54,336 nt of DNA from Ruminococcus sp. (GTDB lineage Bacteria; Bacillota; Clostridia; Oscillospirales; Ruminococcaceae): the NCBI GenBank assembly GCA_017526445.1, contig JAFXRI010000104.1, forward strand, positions 1 to 54,336. The letters are read 5' to 3'. Shown piece after piece: positions 1 through 8,992 of this stretch. The notes beneath the pieces were generated by a model. That model worked only from the letters and a program-made list of their open reading frames with translations. It searched no databases and was not told the origin of the DNA. The position numbers and the translations under genes are program-made. Positions within the stretch are counted from its first letter, which is position 1, and every line of letters starts with the position of its first letter.

Positions 1-135
1 CATCTGCTTGCCAGCTTTCCGTCATATTACCCAAATTCTCCTTGACTTGCGCCAGCAAACCTGCGTCGAATTTAGGCAATCTGACGAAAATCTGGACATC
101 GCATCTGACGCACAGGGGTTGTGCGGTATTGCCTT
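1..135. mobile_element. Right part of a foldback (MITE-like) repeat element
   Basis: Bases 1-98 are identical to the last 98 bases of the window. The segment ends with GGGTTGTGCGGTATTGCCTT (116-135), the inverted complement, with one mismatch, of AAGGCAACACCGCACAACCC near the window end. Joined through the shared 98 bases, the two pieces give an element of about 176 bp with 20-bp terminal inverted repeats. The inner arms also pair imperfectly (GTCATATTACCCAAATT against AATTTAGGCAATCTGAC), so most of the element can fold on itself. No transposase is encoded. That it is dispersed in the genome is inferred from the contig ending in it twice and from a degenerate copy near 50.6 kb. Confidence 0.75.
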
Positions 136-170
136 AAATAAATATTATTCAGGAAAGCAGAGGAAAGAAA

Positions 171-1349
171 ATGAAGGAACTGATCTTATGCAAATACGGA
201 GAGATCGCCCTGAAGGGCCTCAATAAGAGCAACTTTGAAAGTGTGCTCAGCAAGAATGTAAAAAGGAGACTTGCCGACCTCGGAAGGTTCGAGGTCACAA
301 GGGCACAGTCAACGATCTATGTGGAGCCGCTGGATGAGGACATTGATATGGACGAGGCTGTCGAGCGTCTGAAAAAGGTGTTCGGCATCGCCAAACTCAC
401 CCGCGCCCTCGAGGTGGAAAAGTCTCTGGATGCGATACTTAATGATACTATGGAATACCTCGCTCAGGCCTTTGAGGGAGCGAAGACTTTCAAGGTCAAT
501 GCAAAGCGTGCCGATAAGAAGTTCCCATATAAGTCGCCGGAGATCTGCTCCGAGCTGGGGCATAAGATATTGGAGGTCTTCCCGGAGCTGTCGGTGAATG
601 TCCGTGAGCCGGACGTTACTGTAACCGTTGAGATCAGAGAGAAGCACGCCTTTATAAACGCCCTGCGTATAGACGGAGCGGGCGGCATACCTGTCGGCAC
701 AGGCGGAAGGGGTATGCTCCTGCTGTCCGGAGGTATCGACTCGCCGGTGGCAGGATATATGATCGCCAAAAGGGGCGTGGTCGTTCAGGCGATACACTTC
801 GAGGCGCCCCCCTATACCTCCGAGCGCGCAAGACTGAAGGTGGAGAAGCTCGCTTCAAAGATCGCTGAGTACTGCGGAGACATCACCTTCCACTGCGTTC
901 CCTTCACCGAGATACAGGAGGCTATCAGGGACAACTGCCCCGAGGAGCTGTTCACTATCATTATGAGAAGACTTATGATGGAGATCGCCCAGCGCATATC
1001 AGCCGCCGAGGACTGCTCCTGCCTGATAACCGGCGAGAGCCTCGGACAGGTCGCCAGTCAGACAATGTACGCTATGGTCTGCACCGATGCCGTCTGCCGC
1101 ATACCTGTTTTCCGTCCCTGTATCGGTATGGACAAGTCGGAGATCGTGGAAATATCCAGAAAAATCGATACTTTTGAGACCTCGATACAGCCCTATGAGG
1201 ATTGCTGTACGGTATTTACTCCCAAGCATCCGAAGACAAGGCCGGTGCTTGATGATGTGGTCAAGGCTCAGGGATCCTTTGATTTTGAGCCGTTGATCCG
1301 TAAGGCAGTAGAGGGCACCGAGCGCAAGATCATAAGAAAATACTTATAA
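171..1349 (+). CDS. thiI: tRNA 4-thiouridine synthase ThiI
   Basis: ThiI adenylates U8 of tRNA and transfers sulfur to make 4-thiouridine; in many bacteria it also serves thiazole synthesis. The 392-residue protein has an N-terminal ferredoxin-like/THUMP region (about 1-165) and a PP-loop ATP-pyrophosphatase domain with the motif SGGIDSPVA at 186-194. It stops soon after the CCTVFTPKHPKT segment and lacks the C-terminal rhodanese domain of E. coli ThiI, like the short Bacillus-type enzymes. A cysteine desulfurase gene usually lies upstream and would be outside this window. The ATG is preceded by AGGAAAG at good spacing. The repeat element ends about 35 bases upstream, so the element could affect its promoter. 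Confidence 0.96.
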   Translation: MKELILCKYGEIALKGLNKSNFESVLSKNVKRRLADLGRFEVTRAQSTIYVEPLDEDIDMDEAVERLKKVFGIAKLTRALEVEKSLDAILNDTMEYLAQAFEGAKTFKVNAKRADKKFPYKSPEICSELGHKILEVFPELSVNVREPDVTVTVEIREKHAFINALRIDGAGGIPVGTGGRGMLLLSGGIDSPVAGYMIAKRGVVVQAIHFEAPPYTSERARLKVEKLASKIAEYCGDITFHCVPFTEIQEAIRDNCPEELFTIIMRRLMMEIAQRISAAEDCSCLITGESLGQVASQTMYAMVCTDAVCRIPVFRPCIGMDKSEIVEISRKIDTFETSIQPYEDCCTVFTPKHPKTRPVLDDVVKAQGSFDFEPLIRKAVEGTERKIIRKYL

Positions 1350-1916
1350 CAAATGGTTCCGATCCTGCCCACAGCGCAGTGATGCGCCGTCTGAGCCTGT
1401 AAAGTCCGGGTGCTTTATGCGACGATATTAAACAGCTTCCAACCGCAACTGAGCGGATAGCTTCCGGAAAGGGCAAAAACGCCCGAAACGGCTCAAAAAC
1501 GGCGGTGTAAAGGCTTTTCACTTTCAAAAGAATTCCGATACGCTTTTTTGGACTCAATAATTGCGGTGAAATGCCGCCGGATATGTATAAAGCCGAATTT
1601 TATACAGCTTTTGTAAGAGTACAGAATATCGGATAGTTAAAAAAGAAGCTGAAAAGCCGCCGAATCGAGTGGAAAATGATATGTACAAAAAATCGTACAG
1701 TCACGCTGACGCACATTTCAACACGGTATAAGACATAATGTGCGCAGTTCCGGGGTTTAACGCCTTAAAGCGCGGATCTTACCCTTATATTTATAAAAAA
1801 GCGCAGCTGACCAGATGATGTTCCGGACAGCCTGTACGAAAATGCAGATAATAAGTCTGAGATTGTTTGTCTCCGACTGTATAATTTTCAAATTGTTCAA
1901 AAATGAGGTGATTTTT
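1350..1916. other. Gene-free interval, thiI to cinA
   Basis: About 570 bases without a convincing gene. A 75-codon minus-strand frame starting with TTG near 1557 has no ribosome binding site and enters the end of thiI, so it is not called. No strong thiI terminator is visible; GGGCAAAAACGCCC near 1479 is a weak hairpin. The 3' 250 bases are AT-rich with TATAAT at 1880-1885, but no good -35 lies 17 bases upstream. Confidence 0.5.
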
Positions 1917-2492
1917 ATGTGCAATGTGAAGCATAATCCGGGAAGTCCCCCGGGCAAATTTGCTCAAGGTGACAAAACGGTTACAGAAAGTATTGACATT
2001 GTTACAGAGCGTGTTGTAAAATATATGATAGCAAGGGGCGTGAGCTTCGCGACAGCCGAAAGCTGTACGGGCGGGCTCCTCGCTGAAAAGTTCACAAGCG
2101 TTCCCGGCGCTTCCGCTGTGTTCAGGGGAGGAGTCGTCAGCTATACCGAGGATGTCAAGCAAAGAGTTCTCGGCGTTAAGGAAAGTACGCTTGCTGAGCA
2201 CACCGTGTATTCACCGCAGGTCGCCTCGGAAATGAGCAGGGGCGTTATGGAGCTTATGGGAAGCGATGCCTCGGCGGGAGTGACCGGGATCGCCGGCCCC
2301 TCCGGAGGGACAAAGGAAAAGCCTGTCGGTACGGTGTATGTATCAGTCAGATTTAAAGACAGCGAGGCCGTTTCGGACCTCAGACTGTATGAAGGATATG
2401 CAGACACGGACAGGGAAACGATACGCTTGATGACCGCGCAGCGCACATTTGAGATGCTGGAGAAGCTGCTGAAAGAAAGCGAGGGTATGTAA
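1917..2492 (+). CDS. CinA C-terminal domain protein (PncC-type nicotinamide-nucleotide amidohydrolase)
   Basis: This 191-residue protein consists of the stand-alone CinA C-terminal domain, whose family deamidates nicotinamide mononucleotide in pyridine nucleotide recycling. Family signatures are TAESCTGGLLAEKFTSVPGAS, VVSYTEDVK, the YSPQVASEM helix and GVTGIAGPSGGT followed by KPVGTVYV. The N-terminal molybdopterin-binding-like half of full CinA is absent. I chose ATG 1917 because GAGGTGA lies 6 bases upstream; the frame stays open back to about 1815 but without a ribosome site. The stop overlaps the next start (TAATG), indicating translational coupling with the sortase gene, an unusual partner for which I have no functional explanation. 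Confidence 0.88.
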   Translation: MCNVKHNPGSPPGKFAQGDKTVTESIDIVTERVVKYMIARGVSFATAESCTGGLLAEKFTSVPGASAVFRGGVVSYTEDVKQRVLGVKESTLAEHTVYSPQVASEMSRGVMELMGSDASAGVTGIAGPSGGTKEKPVGTVYVSVRFKDSEAVSDLRLYEGYADTDRETIRLMTAQRTFEMLEKLLKESEGM

Positions 2493-3640
2493 TGTCTATG
2501 GCTAATGAAGTTAAAAATCTGTCCTCTGAGGACAATTCAAATTTCTTTGTAAGATTCTTAAAATACTTTATCCCCTGGAAGGGCGACAATGCGGCTGAGA
2601 TCGTCAGGAAGATCATCTTCGTATTTTCGATCGTGCTCTTTGCTTTCTCTATCAACGAGCTTACTGACTTCCTGAAGACTGACCAGGCTGAGCTCAACTA
2701 CGCACAGGGAATAGTTAAGTATGAGCCGAACTGGGATGACGGGCTGGAGCTTGACGGCGTTGATACCGGTATCAACGGCGAGGGCAAAAAATCAGATGCG
2801 TCCGAGACCGAGGATCCTTCCTCGAACGGGCAGGGCATACCCAAGGCAACTGAAAAGAAGTCCAAGGAGAGAAAGGTCCAGAGCTGGGCCAATGATCTTC
2901 TTGCAAGAAACAGCGACGTCGTGGGCTGGATCAAGATCCCCGGATTTGTAAATGACAGCGGCGACGAGTATATAAACTTCCCCGTTCTTCAGAGAAAGTA
3001 TGACGGCGATATAGATGCCGGCAACGATTATTACCTCAGACGCGACATCGACGGCAACCTCTATGAGTCGGGAAGCATTTTCGTTGACTGCTATATTCCC
3101 ATCGACGAGAAGGGGCAGCCTGATAATGTGGTCATCTACGGCCACCATATGAGAAGACTGGGGACCTCCTTCACACACCTTGCCGAGTACAAGGAAAGCG
3201 TGAATATGGTCAAGAAGCACCCGATGATCGAGTTCAACACTATCTATGACAACAACGAAAAGTATGTTATAATAGGCTGCTTTGTTGCAGCTGCCGATGA
3301 CACTCAGGACGATATCGAGATCTTCGACTACTGGAGATACAGAAACTTTGATAAGGGCGATTACTCCTTTGACAAGTGGATCTCTAACGTCAGAAAGCAG
3401 AGCTGGTATTCCTGCGATGTTGAGTGTACGGAAGATGACGATTATATAACCCTCTCCACCTGCTCCAATGAGGTCGCAGATATGAGATGGGTCATCATCG
3501 CCAAGAAAATGACTGCCAAGGATAATCTCGACCTTATCGTTGAATCGTATAAGGAGAGACCTGATAAGGACATCTACTTCCCGAGAGTGTGGAGGAATGT
3601 CTGGGGCAACAGCAAAAAGTATCTCGGCTGGTCTTACTGA
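2492..3640 (+). CDS. Class B sortase
   Basis: Sortases are membrane cysteine transpeptidases that attach surface proteins to peptidoglycan or polymerise pili. This 382-residue protein has one N-terminal membrane segment (about 40-56), an acidic/serine linker, and a sortase B domain from about 130. The catalytic triad is visible: His in YGHHM (about 218), Cys in TLSTC (324) and Arg in DMRWVIIAKK (332). The insert between the His strand and the TLSTC strand fits class B rather than class A or D. Its start overlaps the cinA stop. A protein with a sortase-like C-terminal tail is encoded at 10739-11527, a possible but unproven substrate. Confidence 0.93.
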   Translation: MSMANEVKNLSSEDNSNFFVRFLKYFIPWKGDNAAEIVRKIIFVFSIVLFAFSINELTDFLKTDQAELNYAQGIVKYEPNWDDGLELDGVDTGINGEGKKSDASETEDPSSNGQGIPKATEKKSKERKVQSWANDLLARNSDVVGWIKIPGFVNDSGDEYINFPVLQRKYDGDIDAGNDYYLRRDIDGNLYESGSIFVDCYIPIDEKGQPDNVVIYGHHMRRLGTSFTHLAEYKESVNMVKKHPMIEFNTIYDNNEKYVIIGCFVAAADDTQDDIEIFDYWRYRNFDKGDYSFDKWISNVRKQSWYSCDVECTEDDDYITLSTCSNEVADMRWVIIAKKMTAKDNLDLIVESYKERPDKDIYFPRVWRNVWGNSKKYLGWSY

Positions 3641-3726
3641 TACCACGGGCGGCCGGCCGGTGCTTATATGATCCCGCTGTGCGCGGGAGTGCAGCCTGAC
3701 AGCTGCAGGAAAGGTATGATAAGTTG

Positions 3727-4932
3727 ATGAAGCAGACACAGGATCCAAACGGTGACAAACGGCTTTTAAAGCTTTCGGCTATGAAGACGCTGCCGGTGTT
3801 CGGCGCGGTAATAGTTATGTTTGCATCCGGCTTTGCGACAGCCTACGGCATCTGTGGCAGCAGGGAGGAGCTTTCTCCCAAGGCCGAGGATATTGCCGCA
3901 GCTGAACAGGTCCAGCCGGAGAAGGTCACCGAGGCACCCAGGCAGACTGCTGCAGCCGAGACAGAAGGTTTATCTGTCGAAACGGTCATGCAGTGGCGCA
4001 AGGCGGCGATCAATGAGTATGCCAAGACCGGTTCGGTAAAAAAAATCACTACTGCTACCACCGCTGAACAGCAGGAAAGCGAGCTTGAGCTCACCGAGAT
4101 CGAAAAGTGCGATCTTTATACCACAGACCAGGTGTTCTTCCGGGTAGGCCCCTCTTATGACGATGATATAATCTATATCCTCGACCGCGATGTAAAGGCA
4201 GAGGCATGGGCTAAGACTGCCGATAATGAGTGGTGTGCCGTGAATGTTGACGGCATAGACGGATATATAATGTCACAGTATCTGACGGATAAGGTCCCGG
4301 AGACAACAGCTGTGTCATCTGAGACAACCGCCTCGTCTGCGGCGTCAAAGGCCGCTGTCACGACTGCACAGACCACTGTCACAACGGCAAAGACTACTGC
4401 TGCAACGGCAGAGACTACTACAACAACTGCGGAGACTACGACCACTGCGGCTGAGACTGCTGCATCCTCGGAAACAACAGCAGCAGAGACCACCACAACA
4501 GCTGAGACTACCACAACAACAGCATCCGCACCGTCGGGAGACGTTATAAAGTACACTGACGATGAGTTCGATATGATGTGCTGTGTGGTAATGAGCGAGG
4601 TGGGCTATTGCAGCACCGAGGAGAAGCTCGCTATCTCCAATGTTATAATCAATCGTGTGAAGTCGGAGCAGTTCCCCGATACCATAACGGGCGTTCTCAC
4701 CGCTCCCGGACAGTTCACGGCGGTGAATAATTACTACACCCGCACGCTGCCTCCGAATGACGATACTGTAAACTGCGTCCGCCGGGCACTTTCCGGCGAG
4801 GGAGCATATCTTGTGAACGGAGCGACCTTCTATTACAGCCCCCAGTATTCCAGCGCCGCAGCTGCCTCCTGGTTCGAGAGCCTCTGCTTCTGCACTGAGT
4901 TTAACGGAGCAAGATACTTCAAAAATTGGTGA
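3727..4932 (+). CDS. Secreted cell-wall hydrolase, SH3 plus SleB/CwlJ-type (Hydrolase_2) domain
   Basis: The predicted extracellular peptidoglycan hydrolase has an N-terminal membrane segment (about 20-42), a short segment WRKAAINEYAK at 90-100, an SH3-like domain (about 117-185, FRVGPSYDDD to GYIMSQYL), a long Thr/Ala linker (about 190-273) and a C-terminal Hydrolase_2 domain beginning YTDDEFDMMCCVVMSEVG. That domain is found in SleB/CwlJ spore-cortex hydrolases and in vegetative relatives. It ends in a conserved FNGARYF motif. ATG 3727 is chosen; TTG 3724 is one codon upstream and slightly better spaced from AGGAAAGG. The Thr-rich linker suggests a wall-spanning or glycosylated stalk. It lies 86 bases after the sortase gene, probably in the same transcript. 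Confidence 0.9.
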   Translation: MKQTQDPNGDKRLLKLSAMKTLPVFGAVIVMFASGFATAYGICGSREELSPKAEDIAAAEQVQPEKVTEAPRQTAAAETEGLSVETVMQWRKAAINEYAKTGSVKKITTATTAEQQESELELTEIEKCDLYTTDQVFFRVGPSYDDDIIYILDRDVKAEAWAKTADNEWCAVNVDGIDGYIMSQYLTDKVPETTAVSSETTASSAASKAAVTTAQTTVTTAKTTAATAETTTTTAETTTTAAETAASSETTAAETTTTAETTTTTASAPSGDVIKYTDDEFDMMCCVVMSEVGYCSTEEKLAISNVIINRVKSEQFPDTITGVLTAPGQFTAVNNYYTRTLPPNDDTVNCVRRALSGEGAYLVNGATFYYSPQYSSAAAASWFESLCFCTEFNGARYFKNW

Positions 4933-4982
4933 TGTGCAATATCACTAAAACAAGATATTGTGGTTTGTATAAGATAACAAAA

Positions 4983-5018
4983 ATCAGGGCGTACTTCGCG
5001 TATGCCTTGATTTTTTTT
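4983..5018 (+). terminator. Rho-independent terminator after the wall hydrolase
   Basis: ATCAGGGCGTAC pairs with GTATGCCTTGAT across a five-base loop (TTCGC), followed directly by eight T. It ends the cinA-sortase-hydrolase unit. Confidence 0.88.
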
Positions 5019-5125
5019 AGCATAACTGATAAAATTAATTTAGGTGTATGCATCTGTAAGGATAGCTTGTGCATCGCTCGCAAAGGGCCTCATCCGCTTA
5101 CAATGATCAGATGAAGGGAAGACTT

Positions 5126-7036
5126 ATGAAAGATAAACTGAAGGCCGGACTACCGAGAATAACTGCCGTTGCAGTAGGGCTCAGCGCAGCTCTGGCTGTG
5201 GGTGCGCTTTTCCCAAAAACGGATAAAAACGAGCCGGTCAAGTCCGGTATAGTCGAAACTCTCCCCGCGAAAACTGTTGATGCTCCTGCTGCCATGCAGG
5301 TGAAGGCATCTCCCGCAGCTGCGGAAAAGCTGGAACTGGCTTACTACCGTAAGGCCGGGATAAATGAATATGCGATGTCATCGGTGACTACGACCTCCGT
5401 CGCCAAAAAAGCAGCAGCCGACAGCGGAAGCGAGGACGCAAAGAGCGCTCCGGTGGAAGACTTCAATGTAGTGATCCCCGAGGACGGAACTGAGGTCTAT
5501 GACCTGAGATTCGATAAGCTCAATTACACCAAAACACGTTCGGTCGCCAATGAGTTCTATACCGTGAATGACCTTATCTCCGGGAAGACTGTCACTATGG
5601 AAGCACACAAGATGCTGTGTATGATGGTCTATAACGAGATAGGCGACGGCTGGGACGAGGAAGCCATCAAGGCTCAGGTCGTGGCGGCGTATTCACATCT
5701 GAGATTCAACGATACGGTTGATGTGATACCCACAGTGGCACTGAAACCGGATTATACGCCAAAGATCGAGAGATGCGTTTCGGCAGTGGAGGGGCAGTGC
5801 GTGTATTATAACGGCGGCATCTGCAATACCGTGTATGCCGCATCGTCTGCAGGATATACTGCAGACTGCTCGCTGATCTGGGGAACGAAATATGCCTACC
5901 TGAAGCCGGCGCTCAGCGAGTATGATAAGGAGGATCCTAACTGGGGCACCGTTACGAGATTCAGCGAGTCGGAGGTCAGGGATGCCCTTGAAAGCAAACT
6001 GGGCTTCACCCTCTCGGATAACGTGAAAAACTGGTTCGTTGTTGAGTCAGTACACAGTGGGAAGTATGTGAGAGATCTCAGCATCGACGGCGGCAAGGCC
6101 AAGGTCTCCGGCGCCGCAATGAGAAAGATACTGGGACTCAAATCCAGCGCATTCGAGATAAGCTACTCCGGCGGAGTTTTCAGCTTCAAGACCTACGGCT
6201 ACGGCCACGGCGTGGGTATGCCGCAGTGGGGAGCAAAGCTCTACGCAGATCACGGCTGGAGCTATGACCAGATACTCAGACACTATTATATAAATACGAT
6301 GATAAGCCTCTCGGAGGAGAGCACTAAGGCGGTCGCCCGCGGAAAGATGTCCGAGGAAGAGCTGGAGAAGATCATCAGCAGTTCAAAGATCGCTGAGGCT
6401 GACGGCGCCGGTGAGGATCCGTCTGAGGATATCAGGATAAATGAAGACCTCATCAGGCAGGCTGAGGAGGAAGCACAGGCTGAAAAGGAAGCACAGGCTG
6501 AAAAGGAAGCCGGGGAAAAAGAGACTGCCGATAAGGAAACTGATGAGAAGTCCGAGGAAGAAAAGGCCGGGACTGTAAAGGATAATAAGCCTTCCGAGGA
6601 AAAGACCGAAAAGGTCAAGGAAGAAAAGAAGACGGAGGAAAAAACCTCTGAGCCTGCAAAGGATAAGAGCAAGGATGCCGAAAAGGCTAAGACTACGGAG
6701 GAAAAGACCGATACTTCCGTGAAGGACACTGATAACAGCAAGGAGCCCGGGAAGCAGGAGGAGCAGAAGACGGAGGAGGAAAAGAAATCAGAACAGACTT
6801 CAGGCGGAGAAAGCGGACCTCCCGAGGAGGAGCAGACGCCTGTTGTGACTACCACCACGGCGGTAGAAGAGCCTGAGGAGGAGATACCTTCCGAGAAAGA
6901 AGAACAGCCCGGAGATCAGCCCGGTGAGGACGGCGAAGGAAACTCCGGCGAGGAGGAAGAGCTCCCGCAGGAAGAAGAAACTGAACAAGGATCCGGTCAG
7001 GACGGCGGAGAACCCGACGAAGGAACGGATCGATAA
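5126..7036 (+). CDS. SpoIID/LytB-type wall protein with long charged tail
   Basis: SpoIID proteins are membrane-anchored lytic transglycosylases or amidase enhancers acting on peptidoglycan. The 636-residue product has an N-terminal hydrophobic segment (about 10-29), the segment [11 protein letters not shown] (73-83) also seen in the preceding hydrolase, and a SpoIID domain (about 155-400) with [18 protein letters not shown] and [12 protein letters not shown]. Then follow about 230 residues rich in Glu and Lys, ending in a Pro/Glu region, probably disordered. ATG 5126 is preceded by AGGGAAG. Spore genes are not otherwise evident, so a vegetative wall role is likely. It is probably cotranscribed with the zinc-ribbon gene 20 bases downstream. 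Confidence 0.9.
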   Translation: MKDKLKAGLPRITAVAVGLSAALAVGALFPKTDKNEPVKSGIVETLPAKTVDAPAAMQVKASPAAAEKLELAYYRKAGINEYAMSSVTTTSVAKKAAADSGSEDAKSAPVEDFNVVIPEDGTEVYDLRFDKLNYTKTRSVANEFYTVNDLISGKTVTMEAHKMLCMMVYNEIGDGWDEEAIKAQVVAAYSHLRFNDTVDVIPTVALKPDYTPKIERCVSAVEGQCVYYNGGICNTVYAASSAGYTADCSLIWGTKYAYLKPALSEYDKEDPNWGTVTRFSESEVRDALESKLGFTLSDNVKNWFVVESVHSGKYVRDLSIDGGKAKVSGAAMRKILGLKSSAFEISYSGGVFSFKTYGYGHGVGMPQWGAKLYADHGWSYDQILRHYYINTMISLSEESTKAVARGKMSEEELEKIISSSKIAEADGAGEDPSEDIRINEDLIRQAEEEAQAEKEAQAEKEAGEKETADKETDEKSEEEKAGTVKDNKPSEEKTEKVKEEKKTEEKTSEPAKDKSKDAEKAKTTEEKTDTSVKDTDNSKEPGKQEEQKTEEEKKSEQTSGGESGPPEEEQTPVVTTTTAVEEPEEEIPSEKEEQPGDQPGEDGEGNSGEEEELPQEEETEQGSGQDGGEPDEGTDR

Positions 7037-7056
7037 ATATAAGGGGGTATAACACC

Positions 7057-8181
7057 ATGGGAATATTCGATAAACCTCAGAACAATATGAGGAACGAGCT
7101 GGCAAGAGTAAACGGAGAGATCAACGGCAAGCTTGCAGAGATCAACAGGAAATACACCGAGATAGGCCGGATAGTAAAACTCCATTGTCTCGATCAGGTG
7201 GATAATGCCGATGTACAGCGCCTTGCCGGAGATATAGACGCATTGCTCAAGGAGCTTGTGCGCCTGAACGATGAGCTCAACGCAATAAAGGGCATAAAGA
7301 TATGTCCGGGATGCAATTCTCAGATAGATATAGCTGTGGCGTTCTGCCCTAATTGCGGAGCCAAGCAGCCTGCGCCTGCTGCAGCTCCCGCACCTGCACC
7401 TGTCCCGGTACCTCCCGCACCTGCACCTGTCCCGGTACCTCCCGCACCTGCACCTGTCCCGGTACCTCCGGCACCTGCGCCTGTCCCGGTACCCCCGGCA
7501 CCTGCACCGATACCTGTTCCCGCACCAATACCCGAGCCCGAGCCGATAGTTGAACCGGAGCCTGTTCCCGCTCCTATGCCCGAACCCGAGCCGATAGTTG
7601 AGCCGGAGCCTGTTCCCGCGCCCATACCCGAGCCCGAGCCAATAGTTGAACCGGAGCCTGTTCCCGCACCCATACCCGAGCCCGAGCCGATAGTTGAACC
7701 GGAGCCTGTTCCCGCGCCCATACCCGAGCCCGAGCCGGTAGTTGAACCGGAGCCTGTTCCCGCACCTATACCCGAGCTCGAGCCGATAGTTGAACCGGAG
7801 CCTGTTCCCGCACCCATACCCGAGCCCGAGCTGACAGTTGAGCCGGAGCCTGTTCCGGAGCCCGTAGAGGAGATCGCCCCTGTTGCCGAGGAGGCCGTTC
7901 CCGCCGCAGCGGAGATCGTTGAGGAGCCTGCTGCCGAGCCGGAGACCGTATCCGGGCCGGTCATCCCGGAACCTGTTCAGGTTAAGCCCTTTGAAATGCC
8001 TGCCCCGACACCTGTATTATCGATCCCTGCACCTCCTCCGATACCGGCAGCACCTGCACCTGCACCAGCGCCGACTCTCAATAAGGCTGTTATAGATCCG
8101 ACAGTCGTTTTCTGCACACAGTGCGGAAGCAAGGAGCCTGCCGGAACCAGATTCTGCTCGCAGTGCGGCAGCCCGATGTAA
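7057..8181 (+). CDS. Proline-rich protein with two zinc ribbons
   Basis: The function is not recognised. Residues 1-80 form a probable coiled coil ([20 protein letters not shown]). A first zinc ribbon follows (CPGC...CPNCG, about 87-107), then about 200 residues of Pro/Ala/Val/Glu repeats, and a second zinc ribbon closes the protein (CTQCG...CSQCG). No signal peptide or membrane segment is seen, so it is cytoplasmic as read, although its partner gene makes a wall protein. The middle is built from two families of tandem DNA repeats (separate entries) and should vary in length between strains. AAGGGGG precedes the ATG. An adaptor or scaffold role is only a guess from the architecture. Confidence 0.85.
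   Translation: MGIFDKPQNNMRNELARVNGEINGKLAEINRKYTEIGRIVKLHCLDQVDNADVQRLAGDIDALLKELVRLNDELNAIKGIKICPGCNSQIDIAVAFCPNCGAKQPAPAAAPAPAPVPVPPAPAPVPVPPAPAPVPVPPAPAPVPVPPAPAPIPVPAPIPEPEPIVEPEPVPAPMPEPEPIVEPEPVPAPIPEPEPIVEPEPVPAPIPEPEPIVEPEPVPAPIPEPEPVVEPEPVPAPIPELEPIVEPEPVPAPIPEPELTVEPEPVPEPVEEIAPVAEEAVPAAAEIVEEPAAEPETVSGPVIPEPVQVKPFEMPAPTPVLSIPAPPPIPAAPAPAPAPTLNKAVIDPTVVFCTQCGSKEPAGTRFCSQCGSPM
7387..7494 (+). repeat. Four 27-bp tandem repeats in the zinc-ribbon gene
   Basis: Units start at 7387, 7414, 7441 and 7468. Each encodes nine residues (PAPAPVPVP). The first three are almost identical at the DNA level, which points to recent expansion. Confidence 0.92.
7531..7866 (+). repeat. Seven 48-bp tandem repeats in the zinc-ribbon gene
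   Basis: Units start at 7531, 7579, 7627, 7675, 7723, 7771 and 7819. Each encodes a 16-residue [20 protein letters not shown] unit. The last unit has diverged at its end. The repeats are in frame and nearly identical, so slippage could change protein length without a frameshift. Confidence 0.92.
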
Positions 8182-8196
8182 AATAATAACTGATAT

Positions 8197-8227
8197 AAGG
8201 CATCGCTCTGCGGAGCGGTGCCTTTTT
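8197..8227 (+). terminator. Terminator after the zinc-ribbon gene
   Basis: AAGGCATCGCTC pairs with GAGCGGTGCCTT across a TGCG loop and runs into a T tract. Confidence 0.88.
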
Positions 8228-8268
8228 CATACCGGGAACAGATGGACCGCGGCGGGTGAGAAAACCCC

Positions 8269-8297
8269 TTGACAAAACCGGCGATGTGGGCTATAAT
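8269..8297 (+). promoter_or_regulatory. rex promoter
   Basis: TTGACA (8269-8274) and TATAAT (8292-8297) are separated by exactly 17 bases, a consensus vegetative promoter. Confidence 0.9.
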
Positions 8298-8298
8298 A

Positions 8299-8316
8299 TT
8301 GTTATAAAAATATCAA
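8299..8316. promoter_or_regulatory. Putative Rex operator (autoregulation)
   Basis: TTGTTATAAAAATATCAA is an 18-bp dyad whose outer bases match the known clostridial Rex consensus TTGTTAA-N4-TTAACAA. It starts one base after the -10 box and covers the expected transcription start of rex, so bound Rex would block its own promoter. Confidence 0.75.
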
Positions 8317-8335
8317 TGTACAGGAAGAGGCTATT

Positions 8336-8992
8336 ATGGCAAAGAACAGTTCAATATCGCCTTCGGTAATAAAAAGACTGCCGAGATACTATCGATTTTT
8401 GGGGGAGCTCCTGAAACAGGGGACTGAGCGTATCTCTTCGCGGGAGCTTTCGGATATGATGAAGATCACCGCCTCGCAGATAAGACAGGACCTCAACTGC
8501 TTCGGAGGCTTCGGTCAGCAGGGCTACGGATATAATGTAAGAGATCTTCACGCTGAGATCGGTAAGATACTCGGCGTTGACAAGGGCTTCCGGACTATAC
8601 TGATCGGCGCGGGCAACCTTGGCCGTGCCATCGCAGCACATATCAATTTCTCAACTCGTGGATGCGAGCTTGTCGGCATCTTCGACATCGACCGTTCCCT
8701 TACCGGCGAAAAAGCAGGGGAGCTTTCTATCATGCATACTGACGAGCTGGAGAAGTTCTGCCGTCAGAAGAAGCCGATGGTAGCAGTGCTGTGCATACCC
8801 AAGGCAAACACGCAGGAGATCGCAGACAGATTGGTAGCGCTGGGAATAAAAGCCTTCTGGAATTTCTCCCACTATGACCTTTCAATAGATCACGACGATA
8901 TCGTGGTGGAGAACGTTCACCTCGGGGACAGTCTTATGACGCTGACCTACCGCGCTAAAGCCGCTGAGGAAGCGGCCCGGGATCAGGACTGA
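8336..8992 (+). CDS. rex: Redox-sensing transcriptional repressor Rex
   Basis: Rex senses the NADH/NAD+ ratio and represses fermentation genes when NADH is low. The 218-residue protein has an N-terminal winged helix (SPSVIKRLPRYYRFLGELL, then SSRELSDMMKITASQIRQDL) and a Rossmann domain with the dinucleotide motif IGAGNLGRAI. The C-terminal swapped helix is present. Length is normal for the family. GGAAGAGG precedes the ATG. It is monocistronic, with its own promoter and a Rex-like operator. No typical fermentation target lies next to it in this window. Confidence 0.96.
   Translation: MAKNSSISPSVIKRLPRYYRFLGELLKQGTERISSRELSDMMKITASQIRQDLNCFGGFGQQGYGYNVRDLHAEIGKILGVDKGFRTILIGAGNLGRAIAAHINFSTRGCELVGIFDIDRSLTGEKAGELSIMHTDELEKFCRQKKPMVAVLCIPKANTQEIADRLVALGIKAFWNFSHYDLSIDHDDIVVENVHLGDSLMTLTYRAKAAEEAARDQD

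Noticed and set aside
309..797. Long minus-strand open frames inside thiI and many other genes
   Set aside because: They are antisense shadows of strongly recognised genes and lack ribosome sites.
1330..1557. 75-codon minus-strand frame after thiI
   Set aside because: TTG start without ribosome site, overlap with thiI and no recognisable domain.
7387..7866. CRISPR array suggested by regular repeats
   Set aside because: Repeats are directly adjacent, in frame and coding, without spacers.
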